DNA of 40,047 nucleotides, from contig DATLFN010000063.1 of the NCBI GenBank assembly GCA_035540975.1, positions 1-40,047 of the forward strand, written 5' to 3'. Of the stretch, positions 1 to 7,730 are shown in pieces; position 1 is the stretch's first letter; every line of letters starts with the position of its first letter. The position numbers and the translations under genes are program-made. This DNA is from Acidimicrobiales bacterium. GTDB lineage: Bacteria > Actinomycetota > Acidimicrobiia > Acidimicrobiales > GCA-2861595. Below the pieces are notes generated by a model. The model made no database searches, had not been told where the DNA came from, and worked only from the letters and a program-made list of their open reading frames with translations.

Positions 1-2
1 AA

Positions 3-200
3 CTACTGGCCGCCCTTCTGTACGTACGAACGTACAAAGTCCTCTGCATTCTCCTCGAGCACCTCGTCGATCTCGTCGAGGAGCTCGTCGAGCTCGGCCT
101 TGATCTTGTCGCCCTGGGTGGTATCGGCGGGCGCGGTCTCGTCGACCTCCTCGGCCTGCCGGCTCGACGTCGACTTCTTCTTCTGCTCTCGCTCTGCCAT
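3..200 (-). CDS. pup: Prokaryotic ubiquitin-like protein Pup
   Basis: A 65-residue, Lys/Glu/Asp-rich protein that tags substrates for the actinobacterial proteasome. It has the family layout: a disordered polar N-terminus, a predicted helical Mpa-binding stretch at about residues 30-58 (ELDELLDEIDEVLEENAEDF), and the C-terminal Gly-Gly-Gln. In the family, Dop deamidates that Gln to Glu before PafA ligates Pup to substrate lysines. The ATG follows a strong AGGAGG that overlaps the stop codon of dop 16 nt upstream, so the two are probably co-transcribed and translationally linked. Length (about 64 aa) is normal. In related genomes the 20S subunit genes prcB and prcA come next, which would lie just left of this window. 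Confidence 0.97.
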   Translation of the reverse strand: MAEREQKKKSTSSRQAEEVDETAPADTTQGDKIKAELDELLDEIDEVLEENAEDFVRSYVQKGGQ

Positions 201-216
201 GACGTTCGACTGCCTC

Positions 217-1707
217 CTAGGAGCCCAACCGCTCCAGCAGCTCGGCTGGGCTGGAACATCCCTCCAACAACGTATCGACCATTCCTGCGGTTCCCCTGAG
301 CGGCTCCATCATCGGGACCCGCCGCAGCGGGTCGCTGCCCAGGTCGAAGACCAGTGAATCCCAGTTCGCCGCCGCGATGGAGGATCCCCACCGCTGGAGG
401 CACTTGCCCCGGAAGTACGCCCTGGTGTCGCGCGGCGGCTCGGTGATCGCCTCCTCGATGTCGGCGTCGGGGACGAGCCGCTCCATGCCCACCCGGTTGA
501 ACAACGACCGCCCCGGCTCCAGCGAGTGGTACTGGAGGTCCATGGCCGCCAGCTTGTGGTCCGACCACGACAGGCCGTGACGCTCGCGGTACCCGCTCAC
601 CAGCCGGTACTTGGCCACCCAGTCGAGCTGGTCGGCCAGCTCCATGGGGTCGCTCTCGAGTCCCGTCAGCACCGCCTCCCAGCGGCGGAGGACCTCGGCT
701 CCCACCTCGGCGCCGAGCACGTCGAGGCCCCGGTCCTCGGCGTACTTGCGGGCGAGGTCGAAGTACTCCCACTGGATCTCGAGGGCGGTCATCCGGCGGC
801 CGTCGGCCAGCTCGACCAGGTCGGCCAGGCCCAGGTCGTAGGAGATGCGCCGCAGCGACCGCACCGGTGTGGCCAGGGTGAAGTCGCGGTCGCCGAACCA
901 GTCGTCCTCGATCATGGCGAGCACGATCGACGTCGTCCCCAGCTTGAGCAGGTTGGCGACCTCGGACAGGTTGGCGTCGCCCACGATCACGTGCAGGCGC
1001 CGGTACTTGGAGGCGTCGGCGTGGGGCTCGTCGCGTGTGTTGACGATCGGCCGCTTGAGGGTGGTCTCCAGGCCGACCTCCTCCTCGAAGAAGTCCGCCC
1101 GCTGGGTGAGCTGGAAGGGCACGTCGACGCCGCCCGTGGACGCCGCCTCGCTGCCCACCTTGCCCGCCCCGCAGTACAGCTGGCGGGTGACGAAGTGGGG
1201 CATGACGTGCTGCACGATCCGGCCGAACGGCGCCTGGCGGTCCACCAGGTAGTTCTCGTGCGTCCCGTAGGAGTTGCCCTTGCGGTCGGAGTTGTTCTTG
1301 TAGACGGAGATCGACTGGCCGGGCGGCAGGAGGCGGGCGGCCGCGTCCATCGACCGGATCAGGATCCGCTCCCCCGCCTTGTCGTAGCGGACCGCCTCCA
1401 GGGCGGTGGCGCACTCGGGCGTCGAGAACTCGGGGTGGGCATGGTCGACGTAGTACCGGGCGCCGTTGGTGAGGACGGCGTTGACCAGGTGCGTCTCCAC
1501 CTCGGGGGCGGTCGTGCCGTCACGGGCGAAGCCGCGGGCGTCGTTTCCGGGCGACTCGTCCTCGAAGTCCCACCCGACCTTGCGTGACAGCTCGCTGACG
1601 TAGGCGTTGATCAGCACCGACGAGGCCGCGATGGGGTTCGACTCGCCCAGCCCCCGGTGCACGATCCCGTACTCCGTCTCGATGCCACACACCTTGGCGA
1701 TGGCCAC
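217..1707 (-). CDS. dop: Pup deamidase/depupylase Dop
   Basis: A 496-aa member of the carboxylate-amine ligase (glutamine synthetase-like) fold family shared by Dop and PafA. It would deamidate the Pup C-terminal Gln and remove Pup from conjugates. The N-terminal GIETEYG motif (residues 8-14) carries the acidic metal/ATP ligands, and YVDHAHPEFSTPE near residue 90 holds the catalytic Asp region. I call Dop rather than PafA because of the length (PafA is about 450-480 aa), the NPIAASSVLINAY insertion after the first strand, and the gene order mpa-dop-pup. The GTG start lies 6 nt after TAGGGT on the minus strand, so the message is probably leaderless. Pup follows 16 nt downstream. Confidence 0.93.
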   Translation of the reverse strand: MAIAKVCGIETEYGIVHRGLGESNPIAASSVLINAYVSELSRKVGWDFEDESPGNDARGFARDGTTAPEVETHLVNAVLTNGARYYVDHAHPEFSTPECATALEAVRYDKAGERILIRSMDAAARLLPPGQSISVYKNNSDRKGNSYGTHENYLVDRQAPFGRIVQHVMPHFVTRQLYCGAGKVGSEAASTGGVDVPFQLTQRADFFEEEVGLETTLKRPIVNTRDEPHADASKYRRLHVIVGDANLSEVANLLKLGTTSIVLAMIEDDWFGDRDFTLATPVRSLRRISYDLGLADLVELADGRRMTALEIQWEYFDLARKYAEDRGLDVLGAEVGAEVLRRWEAVLTGLESDPMELADQLDWVAKYRLVSGYRERHGLSWSDHKLAAMDLQYHSLEPGRSLFNRVGMERLVPDADIEEAITEPPRDTRAYFRGKCLQRWGSSIAAANWDSLVFDLGSDPLRRVPMMEPLRGTAGMVDTLLEGCSSPAELLERLGS

Positions 1708-1719
1708 GAATCGACCCTA
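1708..1719 (-). promoter_or_regulatory. Leaderless -10 element for dop-pup
   Basis: On the minus strand TAGGGT (1719-1714) is followed by exactly 6 nt and then the GTG start of dop. A -10 hexamer this close places transcription initiation at or within one base of the start codon. No Shine-Dalgarno sequence is present. The -35 is not clear. The same geometry recurs at many genes of this window. Confidence 0.55.
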
Positions 1720-1831
1720 CAACCCCCCGGCCGGCAACCCGCGCCGACAACCGCCCCCACGAGCGGCGCAGAAAGCGCGAGGCAGTCCTCGACCATCGAG
1801 CTCGCCGAGCAACCTCCGGTTGCGACGGCGA

Positions 1832-3607
1832 TCAGAGGTACTGGCCGGTCCCCACCCGTTCGATGGCGCGGCCGCCGGTCGGTTCCTCCCCCTTGCCCTC
1901 GGACATGAGCACCCGGAGGAAGACGATGCGCTCGCCCTTCTTGCCGGAGATCTTCGCCCAGTCGTCGGGGTTGGTGGAGTTGGGGAGGTCCTCGTGCTCC
2001 TTGAACTCCTGGCGGATCGACGCCGACAGGTCGGCCTGGCGGATGCCCCGCCCCTCGCCGGCGATCTGGCGCTTGATGGCGAGCTTCTTGGCCCGCCGGA
2101 CGATGTTCTCGATCATGGCCCCGGACGAGAAGTCCTTGAAGAACATGACCTCCTTGTCGCCGTTCTGGTAGGTGACCTCGATGAACCGGTTCTCGTCGAC
2201 CTGCCGGTACATCTCGTCCACGGTGCGCTCGATCATGACGCGCACGGCCTTCTCGGGATCGCCCCCGCCCAGGGAGTCGACCTCCTTGGCGTCGAGCGGG
2301 AGGTCGGACGTCAGGTAGCGGGAGAAGATCTGCGAGGCCGCCTTCTCGTCCGGGCGCTCGATCTTGATCTTCACGTCCAGGCGGCCGGGGCGCAGGATGG
2401 CGGGGTCGATCAGGTCCTCGCGGTTGGACGCCCCGATGACGATGACGTTCTTGAGCGTCTCGACGCCGTCGATCTCGGCCAGCAGCTGGGGGACGATCGT
2501 CGACTCCATGTCGGACGAGATCCCGGTGCCGCGGGTGCGGAAGAGGGAGTCCATCTCGTCGAAGAAGACGATGACGGGCATGCCCTCCTCGGACTTCTCC
2601 CGGGCCCGCTGGAACACCAGGCGGATCTGGCGCTCGGTCTCGCCCACGTACTTGTTGAGCAGCTCGGGGCCCTTGATGTTGAGGAAGTAGCTCTTGGCGT
2701 TCTTGTCGCCGGTGACCTCGCTGACCTTCTTGGCCAGCGAGTTGGCCACCGCCTTGGCGATGAGGGTCTTGCCGCACCCGGGCGGCCCGTACAGCAGGAT
2801 CCCCTTGGGCGCCGGGAGCTTGTGCTCCACGAACAGATCGCGATGGACGAACGGCAGCTCGACGGCGTCGGTGATGGCCTCGATCTGCTCGTCCAGGCCG
2901 CCCACGTCCTCGTAGGAGATGTCGGGCACCTCCTCGAGGATGAGCTCCTCCACCTCGGGCCGCGGCAGGCGCTCCAGCAGCATGGCCGTGCGGGTGTCCA
3001 TGAGGACGGTGTCCCCCGCCCGCAGCGTGGTGCCGGCCAGCGCCTCCGACAGCTCGACGACGCGCTCCTCGTCGGCCCGGCCGATGACGAGGGCACGGCG
3101 GCCGTCGTCCATCAGCTCCTTCAGGGTGACGACCTCGCCGGCGATCTCCTGGCTGCGGGCGAGGACCACGTTCAGCGACTCGTTGAGCACGACCTCCTGG
3201 CCCTTGCGCAGATCGGTGCCCTCGATCTCGGGGTGGAGGGCGACGCGCATCTTCCGGCCGCCCGAGAAGACGTCCACCGTGCCGTCGTCGTTGGTGCCCA
3301 GGTAGGTGCCGTAGGCCGACGGCGGCTGGGTCAGCTTGTCGACCTCCTCGCGCAGGGCGGCGATGTGCTCACGCGCCTCGCGCAGGGTGTAGGTGAGCTT
3401 CTCGTTCTGGGAGACGGCCTGGGCCAGCTGGCCCTTCGTCTCCAGGAGCTTCTCCTCCAACGTCCGGACGCGCTTGGGGGCGTCCTGGAGACGGCGACGG
3501 AGGGTGACGACCTCCTCCTCCAGGATCCGGACCTGCTCGGCCAGCTCGGCCGGATCGTCCCCGCCGCTGCGGAACGTGCCCTGCTCTTCCGAGTCCGTGG
3601 GAACCAC
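1832..3607 (-). CDS. mpa: Proteasome-associated AAA ATPase Mpa/ARC
   Basis: A 591-aa hexameric unfoldase that recognises pupylated proteins and feeds them to the 20S proteasome. It has an N-terminal coiled coil (about residues 15-85) that binds Pup, tandem OB domains (about 90-230), then the AAA module with Walker A GPPGCGKT at 274-281 and Walker [10 protein letters not shown]. The C-terminus is Gln-Tyr-Leu, the family's proteasome-docking tail with penultimate Tyr. I chose the GTG at 3607: an AGGAG sits 5 nt upstream, and starting further upstream would run into the divergent ferredoxin gene. Length matches Mycobacterium Mpa (about 609 aa). A 124-nt gap holding the dop promoter separates it from dop. 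Confidence 0.96.
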   Translation of the reverse strand: MVPTDSEEQGTFRSGGDDPAELAEQVRILEEEVVTLRRRLQDAPKRVRTLEEKLLETKGQLAQAVSQNEKLTYTLREAREHIAALREEVDKLTQPPSAYGTYLGTNDDGTVDVFSGGRKMRVALHPEIEGTDLRKGQEVVLNESLNVVLARSQEIAGEVVTLKELMDDGRRALVIGRADEERVVELSEALAGTTLRAGDTVLMDTRTAMLLERLPRPEVEELILEEVPDISYEDVGGLDEQIEAITDAVELPFVHRDLFVEHKLPAPKGILLYGPPGCGKTLIAKAVANSLAKKVSEVTGDKNAKSYFLNIKGPELLNKYVGETERQIRLVFQRAREKSEEGMPVIVFFDEMDSLFRTRGTGISSDMESTIVPQLLAEIDGVETLKNVIVIGASNREDLIDPAILRPGRLDVKIKIERPDEKAASQIFSRYLTSDLPLDAKEVDSLGGGDPEKAVRVMIERTVDEMYRQVDENRFIEVTYQNGDKEVMFFKDFSSGAMIENIVRRAKKLAIKRQIAGEGRGIRQADLSASIRQEFKEHEDLPNSTNPDDWAKISGKKGERIVFLRVLMSEGKGEEPTGGRAIERVGTGQYL

Positions 3608-3740
3608 CTCCTCTCCTGGCGACCATACACGTCCCCGGAAATTCCACCGAGGGATGCACCGCTTTTTCACCGCCGATCCCGGGGAAACTCGGTATGCTCT
3701 GCTACGAGCCGCACGGCGTTGGCCCAGGGAGGGCTGGATC

Positions 3741-3980
3741 ATGGGAATGAAGGTGTGGATCGACCAGGACCTGTGCACGGGCGACGGCCTGTGCGAGGAG
3801 ATCGCGCCGGCGGTGTTCACCCTCCTCGACGACGGCCTTGCCTACGTCAAGGAGGGGAGCAAGGTCTTCAACCCGGGCGGGGCGGAGAACATGGCGGCGG
3901 TGCCGGCGGGGATGGAGGACGACGTCGTGGAGTCGGCCGAGGAGTGCCCCGGGGAGTGCATCTTCATCGAGACCGAGTGA
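3741..3980 (+). CDS. Small 3Fe-4S/4Fe-4S ferredoxin
   Basis: A 79-aa acidic single-cluster ferredoxin, a cytosolic one-electron carrier. Cluster ligands are C12-x2-D15-x2-C18 and the distal C69-Pro; the usual second Cys is Asp15, typical of [3Fe-4S] actinobacterial ferredoxins or Asp-ligated [4Fe-4S] ones. An additional C73 lies in CPGEC. The start ATG has AGGGAGGG 7 nt upstream; a second ATG two codons later is possible. A -10-like TATGCT lies at 3693-3698. It is divergent from mpa and convergent with the marP-like gene. A ferredoxin beside the Pup-proteasome cluster is, to my knowledge, common in actinobacteria, but its partner is unknown; nearby cytochrome P450 genes, frequent partners of this type, are absent here. 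Confidence 0.93.
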   Translation: MGMKVWIDQDLCTGDGLCEEIAPAVFTLLDDGLAYVKEGSKVFNPGGAENMAAVPAGMEDDVVESAEECPGECIFIETE

Positions 3981-3983
3981 CCC

Positions 3984-4003
3984 GCCTCACCCCGAGGTGA
4001 GGC
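3984..4003. terminator. Hairpin between convergent ferredoxin and marP-like genes
   Basis: GCCTCACC-CCGA-GGTGAGGC forms a perfect 8-bp stem with a 4-nt loop, starting 3 nt after the ferredoxin stop and overlapping the last codons of the opposing gene. No U-tract follows on either strand. The location between convergent stops suggests a bidirectional terminator. Confidence 0.5.
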
Positions 4004-5165
4004 AGGGCCCGGCGGACACCGTGCCGCCCCGCACGGCCCCGAGGACGCTGCGGAGCTCGTCGGACGTCACCGCGTAGGCGGTACCGCTCTTGTCGGGGGC
4101 GATGGCGAAGGCGACGCCGATGACGTCGCCCGTGCTGTTGACCAGCGCCGCGCCGGAGTCCCCCGGCTGGAGGGCCGCCGCCAGGATGAACACGTCGCGC
4201 CGCGTGGACCGGGTGTCGTAGAGGTCGCGCCCGACCGCCTGCACCCGCTGGCGGACCGCAGCGGGGGCGATGCGTAGCTGGTCCTGGCCGTTGGGATGGC
4301 CGAACACGGCACCGGTGTCGCCGACGGCGCCCTCCCCCACCCCGAGGGCGGCCTGGTCCAGCCCCGGCACGCGGAGCACGGCCAGGTCGCGGCCGGGGTC
4401 GAAGGCGACCACGGTGGCGTCGAAGCGGCGGCCGTCGGGGCGGCGGACCTCGGTGCGCCCCGGCTGCTGCCCCGCCACCACGTGGGCGTTGGTGACGACC
4501 ACGTCGGGCGCCACCGAGAAGCCGCTCCCCTCCTGGGTCCGGGAGCAGGCGACGCCCGACACCTTCACGGTCGACCGCGCCACCCGCTGGAGAACCGGTG
4601 CCGGGATGCCGGTCGACTCGGGAGGCGGGCCCGTGTCGGGGGCCGGCCGGAGTGACTCGAAGACCTTGGGGAAGTTGGTGTCGCCCACCACCCGCCGGAG
4701 CGCCTGGAGGGTGTCGGGTGGGCGGGGCAGGGTGCCGTCGATGAAGCGGGCGACCGCCGAGTTGCGGGCCTGGCGGGAGACGGACCCGGGAACGTCGGCG
4801 ATGGCCGGGAGCAGGATCCACACCGACACCAGGACGCCCAGCACGCCGACGGCGGCCCCGACGGCGCTGTCCAGCACCCGGATGGGGCCGAGGGGCACGA
4901 ACCGGCGGAGCGACGAGCCGGCCAGGAGGCCGAGGCCCTGGCCGACGAACGCCCCTCCGAGCAGGACCACGCCGGCCACCAGCAGCCTGCTGGTGGGGTC
5001 GGGCCCCTCGAACGTCCGCACCGCCGTGGGCAGGAACCGGGCGGCGAGGATGAGCCCCGCCGCCAGCCCGACCCACGACACGACGCGGGCGAGGAACCCG
5101 AGCCGGAACCCGCCCGCCGCCGCCGCCACCATCGCGACCACGATGATCAGGTCGAACAGGTTCAC
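3987..5165 (-). CDS. MarP-like membrane-anchored serine protease
   Basis: A 392-aa protein with four hydrophobic N-terminal segments (about residues 4-22, 28-46, 60-80, 96-120; CvpA-like domain) and a periplasmic trypsin-like domain from about 190. The triad is visible: H228 in TNAHVV, D260 in DPGRDLAVL, S337 in QPGDSGAAL. C207 and C388 match in position the regulatory disulfide pair of mycobacterial MarP (Rv3671c), which maintains intrabacterial pH under acid and oxidative stress. Length matches MarP (397 aa). The GTG start at 5165 has TAGCCT 10 nt upstream on the minus strand; this lies exactly at the left edge of repeat copy 1, which separates the gene from trmI. Confidence 0.9.
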   Translation of the reverse strand: MNLFDLIIVVAMVAAAAGGFRLGFLARVVSWVGLAAGLILAARFLPTAVRTFEGPDPTSRLLVAGVVLLGGAFVGQGLGLLAGSSLRRFVPLGPIRVLDSAVGAAVGVLGVLVSVWILLPAIADVPGSVSRQARNSAVARFIDGTLPRPPDTLQALRRVVGDTNFPKVFESLRPAPDTGPPPESTGIPAPVLQRVARSTVKVSGVACSRTQEGSGFSVAPDVVVTNAHVVAGQQPGRTEVRRPDGRRFDATVVAFDPGRDLAVLRVPGLDQAALGVGEGAVGDTGAVFGHPNGQDQLRIAPAAVRQRVQAVGRDLYDTRSTRRDVFILAAALQPGDSGAALVNSTGDVIGVAFAIAPDKSGTAYAVTSDELRSVLGAVRGGTVSAGPCLTSG

Positions 5166-5176
5166 GGTGGCGGCGA

Positions 5177-5370
5177 GGCTAGTGCTTCGACCTCATTCGT
5201 TCGCTTCGCTCACTCCATTCGGTCGAGTTGGATCGTGCTCCGGCGGGCGAGCGGAGCTCGCCCGCCTCCGCCCTGTCCTTTCCGGTGTCCGCAGCCGTCG
5301 AGGCCGCCTCCGGCGGCGAGTGCGGCCACGGACCCTTCCGCTGCGAAACGCGGCAGACGTTCCTGGTCGC
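5177..5370 (+). repeat. Structured intergenic repeat, copy 1
   Basis: About 194 bp filling the gap between the marP-like gene and trmI. Similar copies lie at 10805 and 12918; the 38 bases starting at 5185 are identical in all three. Inside are GGCGGGCGAGC-GGA-GCTCGCCCGCC (a perfect 11-bp stem in this copy) and GCCGCC-TCC-GGCGGC, the latter nested between GTCCGCAGCC and GGCCACGGAC, which pair imperfectly. The left edge GGCTAGTGC is the reverse complement of the right edge of copy 3 (GCACTAGCC). It has the same orientation as the other copies although its flanking genes run on the minus strand. It codes for nothing recognisable. Confidence 0.9.
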
Positions 5371-5378
5371 TGGCACGT

Positions 5379-6161
5379 TCAGGCGTCGGCGACGCCGACC
5401 AGGCGGGCCGACGTGAGGAACCCCGTGTGGCCCACCATGCGATGGTCCGGGCGCACGGACTGGCCCTCGACGTGCCACGTGCGGAGGAGGACCTCCGAGG
5501 TCTCGGCGAAGGCGAACTGGCTGGCGGCCAGCGCGTCGCGGAGCTGCGAGACCTGGATGGCGCTGGGCGTGTACGCCACCAGGATGCCGCCGGGCCGGAG
5601 GGCCGACTCGGCGTGCTTCACCACCCGCCACGGCTCGGGCAGGTCGAGGACCACCCGGTCGAAGCCGCTCTCGGCGATGCCCTCGTAGACGTCCCGCTCG
5701 TGCACGTCGAACCGGTCGAGCGCCGCGGCACCGAGGAACGACCCCACGTTTGCCCGGGCGCGACCGGCGAAGTCGGCGCGCACCTCGTAGCCGGTGACGA
5801 CGGCGCCCGCCCGCAGCAGGGTCATGGACAGGGCGCCGGAGCCGACGCCCGACTCGAGCACCCGGGCACCCGGGAAGACGTCGGCCAGCATCAGGATCCG
5901 GCCCAGGTCCTTCGGGTAGATCACCTGGGCGCCCCGGGGCATCTTCAGCACGAAGTCCGACAGGGTCGGGCGCACCGCCTGGTACCACGCTCCGCTGGTG
6001 GAGCGCACCACGGTGCCCTCCTCCCTGCCGATCAGATCCTCGTGGGCGACCCAGCCGGCGTGGGTGTGGAACTGGCCGCCCTCGGCCAGCGTCACCAGGT
6101 AGCGGCGGTCCTTGCGGTCGAGGAGCAGGACCCGCTCGCCGGCGGCGAAGGGCCCGGTCAC
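5379..6161 (-). CDS. trmI: tRNA (adenine-58-N1) methyltransferase TrmI
   Basis: A 260-aa class I SAM methyltransferase making m1A58 in the T-loop of tRNAs. An N-terminal beta-rich domain (GPFAAGERVLLLDRKDRRYLV) precedes the Rossmann fold with SAM motif I VLESGVGSGALS, then VTGYEVR, and the catalytic region VVLDLPEPWRVV. C-terminal tyrosine/arginine features (LLRTWHVEGQSVRPDHRMVGHTGFL in two short stretches) are typical. I take the GTG at 6161, which overlaps the TGA of the thiolase gene as GTGA, giving translational coupling. Mycobacterial TrmI is 280 aa. Its stop lies just beyond the right edge of repeat copy 1. It sits naturally beside the tRNA thiolase gene because both modify the T-loop. 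Confidence 0.95.
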   Translation of the reverse strand: MTGPFAAGERVLLLDRKDRRYLVTLAEGGQFHTHAGWVAHEDLIGREEGTVVRSTSGAWYQAVRPTLSDFVLKMPRGAQVIYPKDLGRILMLADVFPGARVLESGVGSGALSMTLLRAGAVVTGYEVRADFAGRARANVGSFLGAAALDRFDVHERDVYEGIAESGFDRVVLDLPEPWRVVKHAESALRPGGILVAYTPSAIQVSQLRDALAASQFAFAETSEVLLRTWHVEGQSVRPDHRMVGHTGFLTSARLVGVADA

Positions 6162-7093
6162 GAGGGCCGGACGGTGGGCGACGGCACGGGCGTGGCCGTG
6201 GCCCGGGACCGGAGCTTGCAGAACGCGCACACCTCGCCGGTGGTCGCCGAGCCGCACGACGAGCAGCGCCGCAGGTCGGCCTTCTCGGCCTCGGCCCCGG
6301 GCGTGAAGAGGTGGGACGCCTTGTCGAGGAACTCCACGTAGAACGCCGCCTTGGTCCCGGGCGAGCGCTCCTCCAGGACGTTCAGCGCCTCCTTGTACCC
6401 CAGGTGGCGGTTTCCCTCCGCCATGGGGCACTCCTCGACGATGTAGTCGATGCCCCGGAGGACGCAGTACGCCGCCGTCTCCCGCTCGCCCAGCCGGACC
6501 AGCGGCTTCACCTTGCGGACGAACCCGTTGCCGGCCGGGAGCACCGGGAGCTGGCGCCCCAGGTACTCGGTGTTCCACCGCAGCACGTTGCCGAACAGGA
6601 CGGCCGCCTCGTCGTCGAGGTTGTGGCCGGTGGCCACCACGTCGTAGCCGCCGTCCACCGCCGCCGAGTTGAACAGGTGGCGCTTGGAGAGCCCGCACGC
6701 CGAGCACGGCACGCGGCGGGCCGCCCGTGAGCCGTTCGGGATGTCGAACCCGAGGTCGGCGGGCAGGTCGATCTCCACCAGCCTGGCGCCCCGCCGCCCG
6801 GCGAAGGCCCGGGCGTGGTCACCGGATGACGAGCTGTAGTCGCCGATGCCGAGGCCGAGGTAGAGGCCGTCGGCCTCGTAGCCGAGGTCGAGCAGGACGT
6901 CCCAGAGGGCGAGCGAGTCCTTGCCCCCCGACACGGCCACCAGGACCCGCTCGCCGGGGGCGATCATGCGGTGCTCGTCGATCGCCCGGCGCACCTGCTC
7001 GCGGCAGTGGTGCACGAAGCAGTCGCGGCAGAACCCGGCGTTGTGGCGGCGGACCTCGATGACGGCCGGCTCCCTGCAGCGGCGGCACCTCAC
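6158..7093 (-). CDS. ttuA: TtuA-type tRNA 2-thiolation ATPase (PP-loop)
   Basis: A 311-aa adenylating sulfurtransferase of the TtuA/Ncs6/CTU1 family, which thiolates a uridine or ribothymidine of tRNA (position 54 for TtuA). An N-terminal zinc finger (C3, C6, C22, C25), the PP-loop SGGKDS (55-60), GHNLDDEAA, and a C-terminal zinc finger (C277, C280, C289, C292) are all present. C130 and C133 in PCSACG plus C222 would bind the [4Fe-4S] cluster and fall at the same residue numbers as in Thermus TtuA. The GTG start overlaps the sulfur-carrier stop as GTGA, and its own stop overlaps trmI the same way. Carrier, thiolase and m1A58 methylase therefore look like one T-loop modification unit. Confidence 0.9.
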   Translation of the reverse strand: MRCRRCREPAVIEVRRHNAGFCRDCFVHHCREQVRRAIDEHRMIAPGERVLVAVSGGKDSLALWDVLLDLGYEADGLYLGLGIGDYSSSSGDHARAFAGRRGARLVEIDLPADLGFDIPNGSRAARRVPCSACGLSKRHLFNSAAVDGGYDVVATGHNLDDEAAVLFGNVLRWNTEYLGRQLPVLPAGNGFVRKVKPLVRLGERETAAYCVLRGIDYIVEECPMAEGNRHLGYKEALNVLEERSPGTKAAFYVEFLDKASHLFTPGAEAEKADLRRCSSCGSATTGEVCAFCKLRSRATATPVPSPTVRPS

Positions 7094-7290
7094 CGGGCGC
7101 CCCCGGAGATGACGGGGCGGATCTCGACCACGTCGTCGTCGGCCAGGACGGCATCGCCGGTGACCAGGGTGTCCGAGCGGATCACCAGCACCGCCTCCCG
7201 GTTGATCTCGAGTCGCTGGAGCAGCGTGGAGACGGCGAGCGGCCCCGGCACGTCGACCTCGCGCCGGGGGTTGCGGAGCAGCACCTTCAC
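7090..7290 (-). CDS. Ubiquitin-fold sulfur carrier (ThiS/MoaD/TtuB-like)
   Basis: A 66-aa beta-grasp protein ending Ile-Ser-Gly-Gly-Ala-Arg. Its place directly before ttuA, with GTGA overlap, suggests it is the thiocarboxylate sulfur donor for the thiolase, as TtuB is in Thermus. The fold pattern MKVLLRNP..REVDVPGPLAVSTLLQRL and the DDDVVEIRPVISGG tail match small actinobacterial ThiS/MoaD proteins. Oddity: two residues (Ala-Arg) follow the Gly-Gly that must be exposed for E1-type adenylation, so trimming would be needed. The activating E1-like enzyme is not in this window. Start is GTG overlapping the previous stop. Thiamine or molybdopterin roles are less likely from context. Confidence 0.83.
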   Translation of the reverse strand: MKVLLRNPRREVDVPGPLAVSTLLQRLEINREAVLVIRSDTLVTGDAVLADDDVVEIRPVISGGAR

Positions 7291-7514
7291 CGGCGGCGCT
7301 GCACCACCCTCGTCTGCCGGTCGGAGCTGATGAGGAGGGTCTCGCCCGGCGACAGCCGCTCGCAGTACACCACCTCGGGCTCGTCGCGGGTGAGCTTCCT
7401 GAGCACCTTCATGGCCATGCCAAGGGTACCGACCACGGTCCAGAACCGGCTGCCGCCGAGGAAGCCGTTCGTCACCGCCTTGGTCATCAGGAGCCGGCGC
7501 GTCGGCTTGGCCAC
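7287..7514 (-). CDS. Small conserved protein of the tRNA-thiolation operon
   Basis: A 75-aa basic protein that I do not recognise. Residues about 12-40 (VTNGFLGGSRFWTVVGTLGM) are moderately hydrophobic and could be amphipathic or membrane-associated; the C-terminal half (EPEVVYCERLSPGETLLIS) looks like a small beta-rich unit and ends in a basic tail. The GTG start directly abuts the TGA of the preceding gene, and the stop overlaps the carrier gene as GTGA, so it is embedded in the operon. Codon use resembles its neighbours, supporting a real gene. No function is assigned. Confidence 0.75.
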   Translation of the reverse strand: MAKPTRRLLMTKAVTNGFLGGSRFWTVVGTLGMAMKVLRKLTRDEPEVVYCERLSPGETLLISSDRQTRVVQRRR

Positions 7515-7730
7515 TCAGACCCGCCGGACCTCGACGACGGTGGTCTTCTTCTTCCCCTTGCGCTTGCCCAGCAGGTAGGCCATGCCGACGACCACGACGG
7601 CGGCGGCGATCCCCGCCACCATGACGAAGGGGCGGGCGGACTCGGTGGTGGTGCCGACCTCGCCGCGGATCTCCCGCAGCTTGGCCTCGATGGTGGCCCG
7701 GGTGACCGGCCCGTCGGTGTTGACGGCCAT
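7515..7730 (-). CDS. Small single-pass membrane protein
   Basis: A 71-aa protein: a charged N-terminal helix (residues 1-31, TRATIEAKLREIRGEV), one transmembrane segment (about 33-55, FVMVAGIAAAVVVVGMAYLL), then a Lys/Arg-rich cytoplasmic tail (GKRKGKKK). The ATG start shares one base with the stop of the upstream holin-like gene (TGATG), so translation is coupled. Pairing with a DUF1469-like membrane protein is often seen in actinobacteria, and the two may act together at the membrane, but I know of no established function. Confidence 0.8.
   Translation of the reverse strand: MAVNTDGPVTRATIEAKLREIRGEVGTTTESARPFVMVAGIAAAVVVVGMAYLLGKRKGKKKTTVVEVRRV

Noticed and set aside
3608-3820. N-terminal extension of mpa
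   Set aside because: It would overlap the divergent ferredoxin gene, has no family similarity, and AGGAG plus GTG at 3607 gives the expected length.
1607-4000. Long plus-strand open frame opposite mpa
   Set aside because: Low-complexity Leu/Asp/Gly/Val composition mirroring the mpa codons; no domain, and mpa is clearly the real gene.
5185-5222. Short tandem TTCG repeats as a CRISPR or direct-repeat array
   Set aside because: There are only a few irregular TTCG units inside a larger unique block, with no spacer structure.
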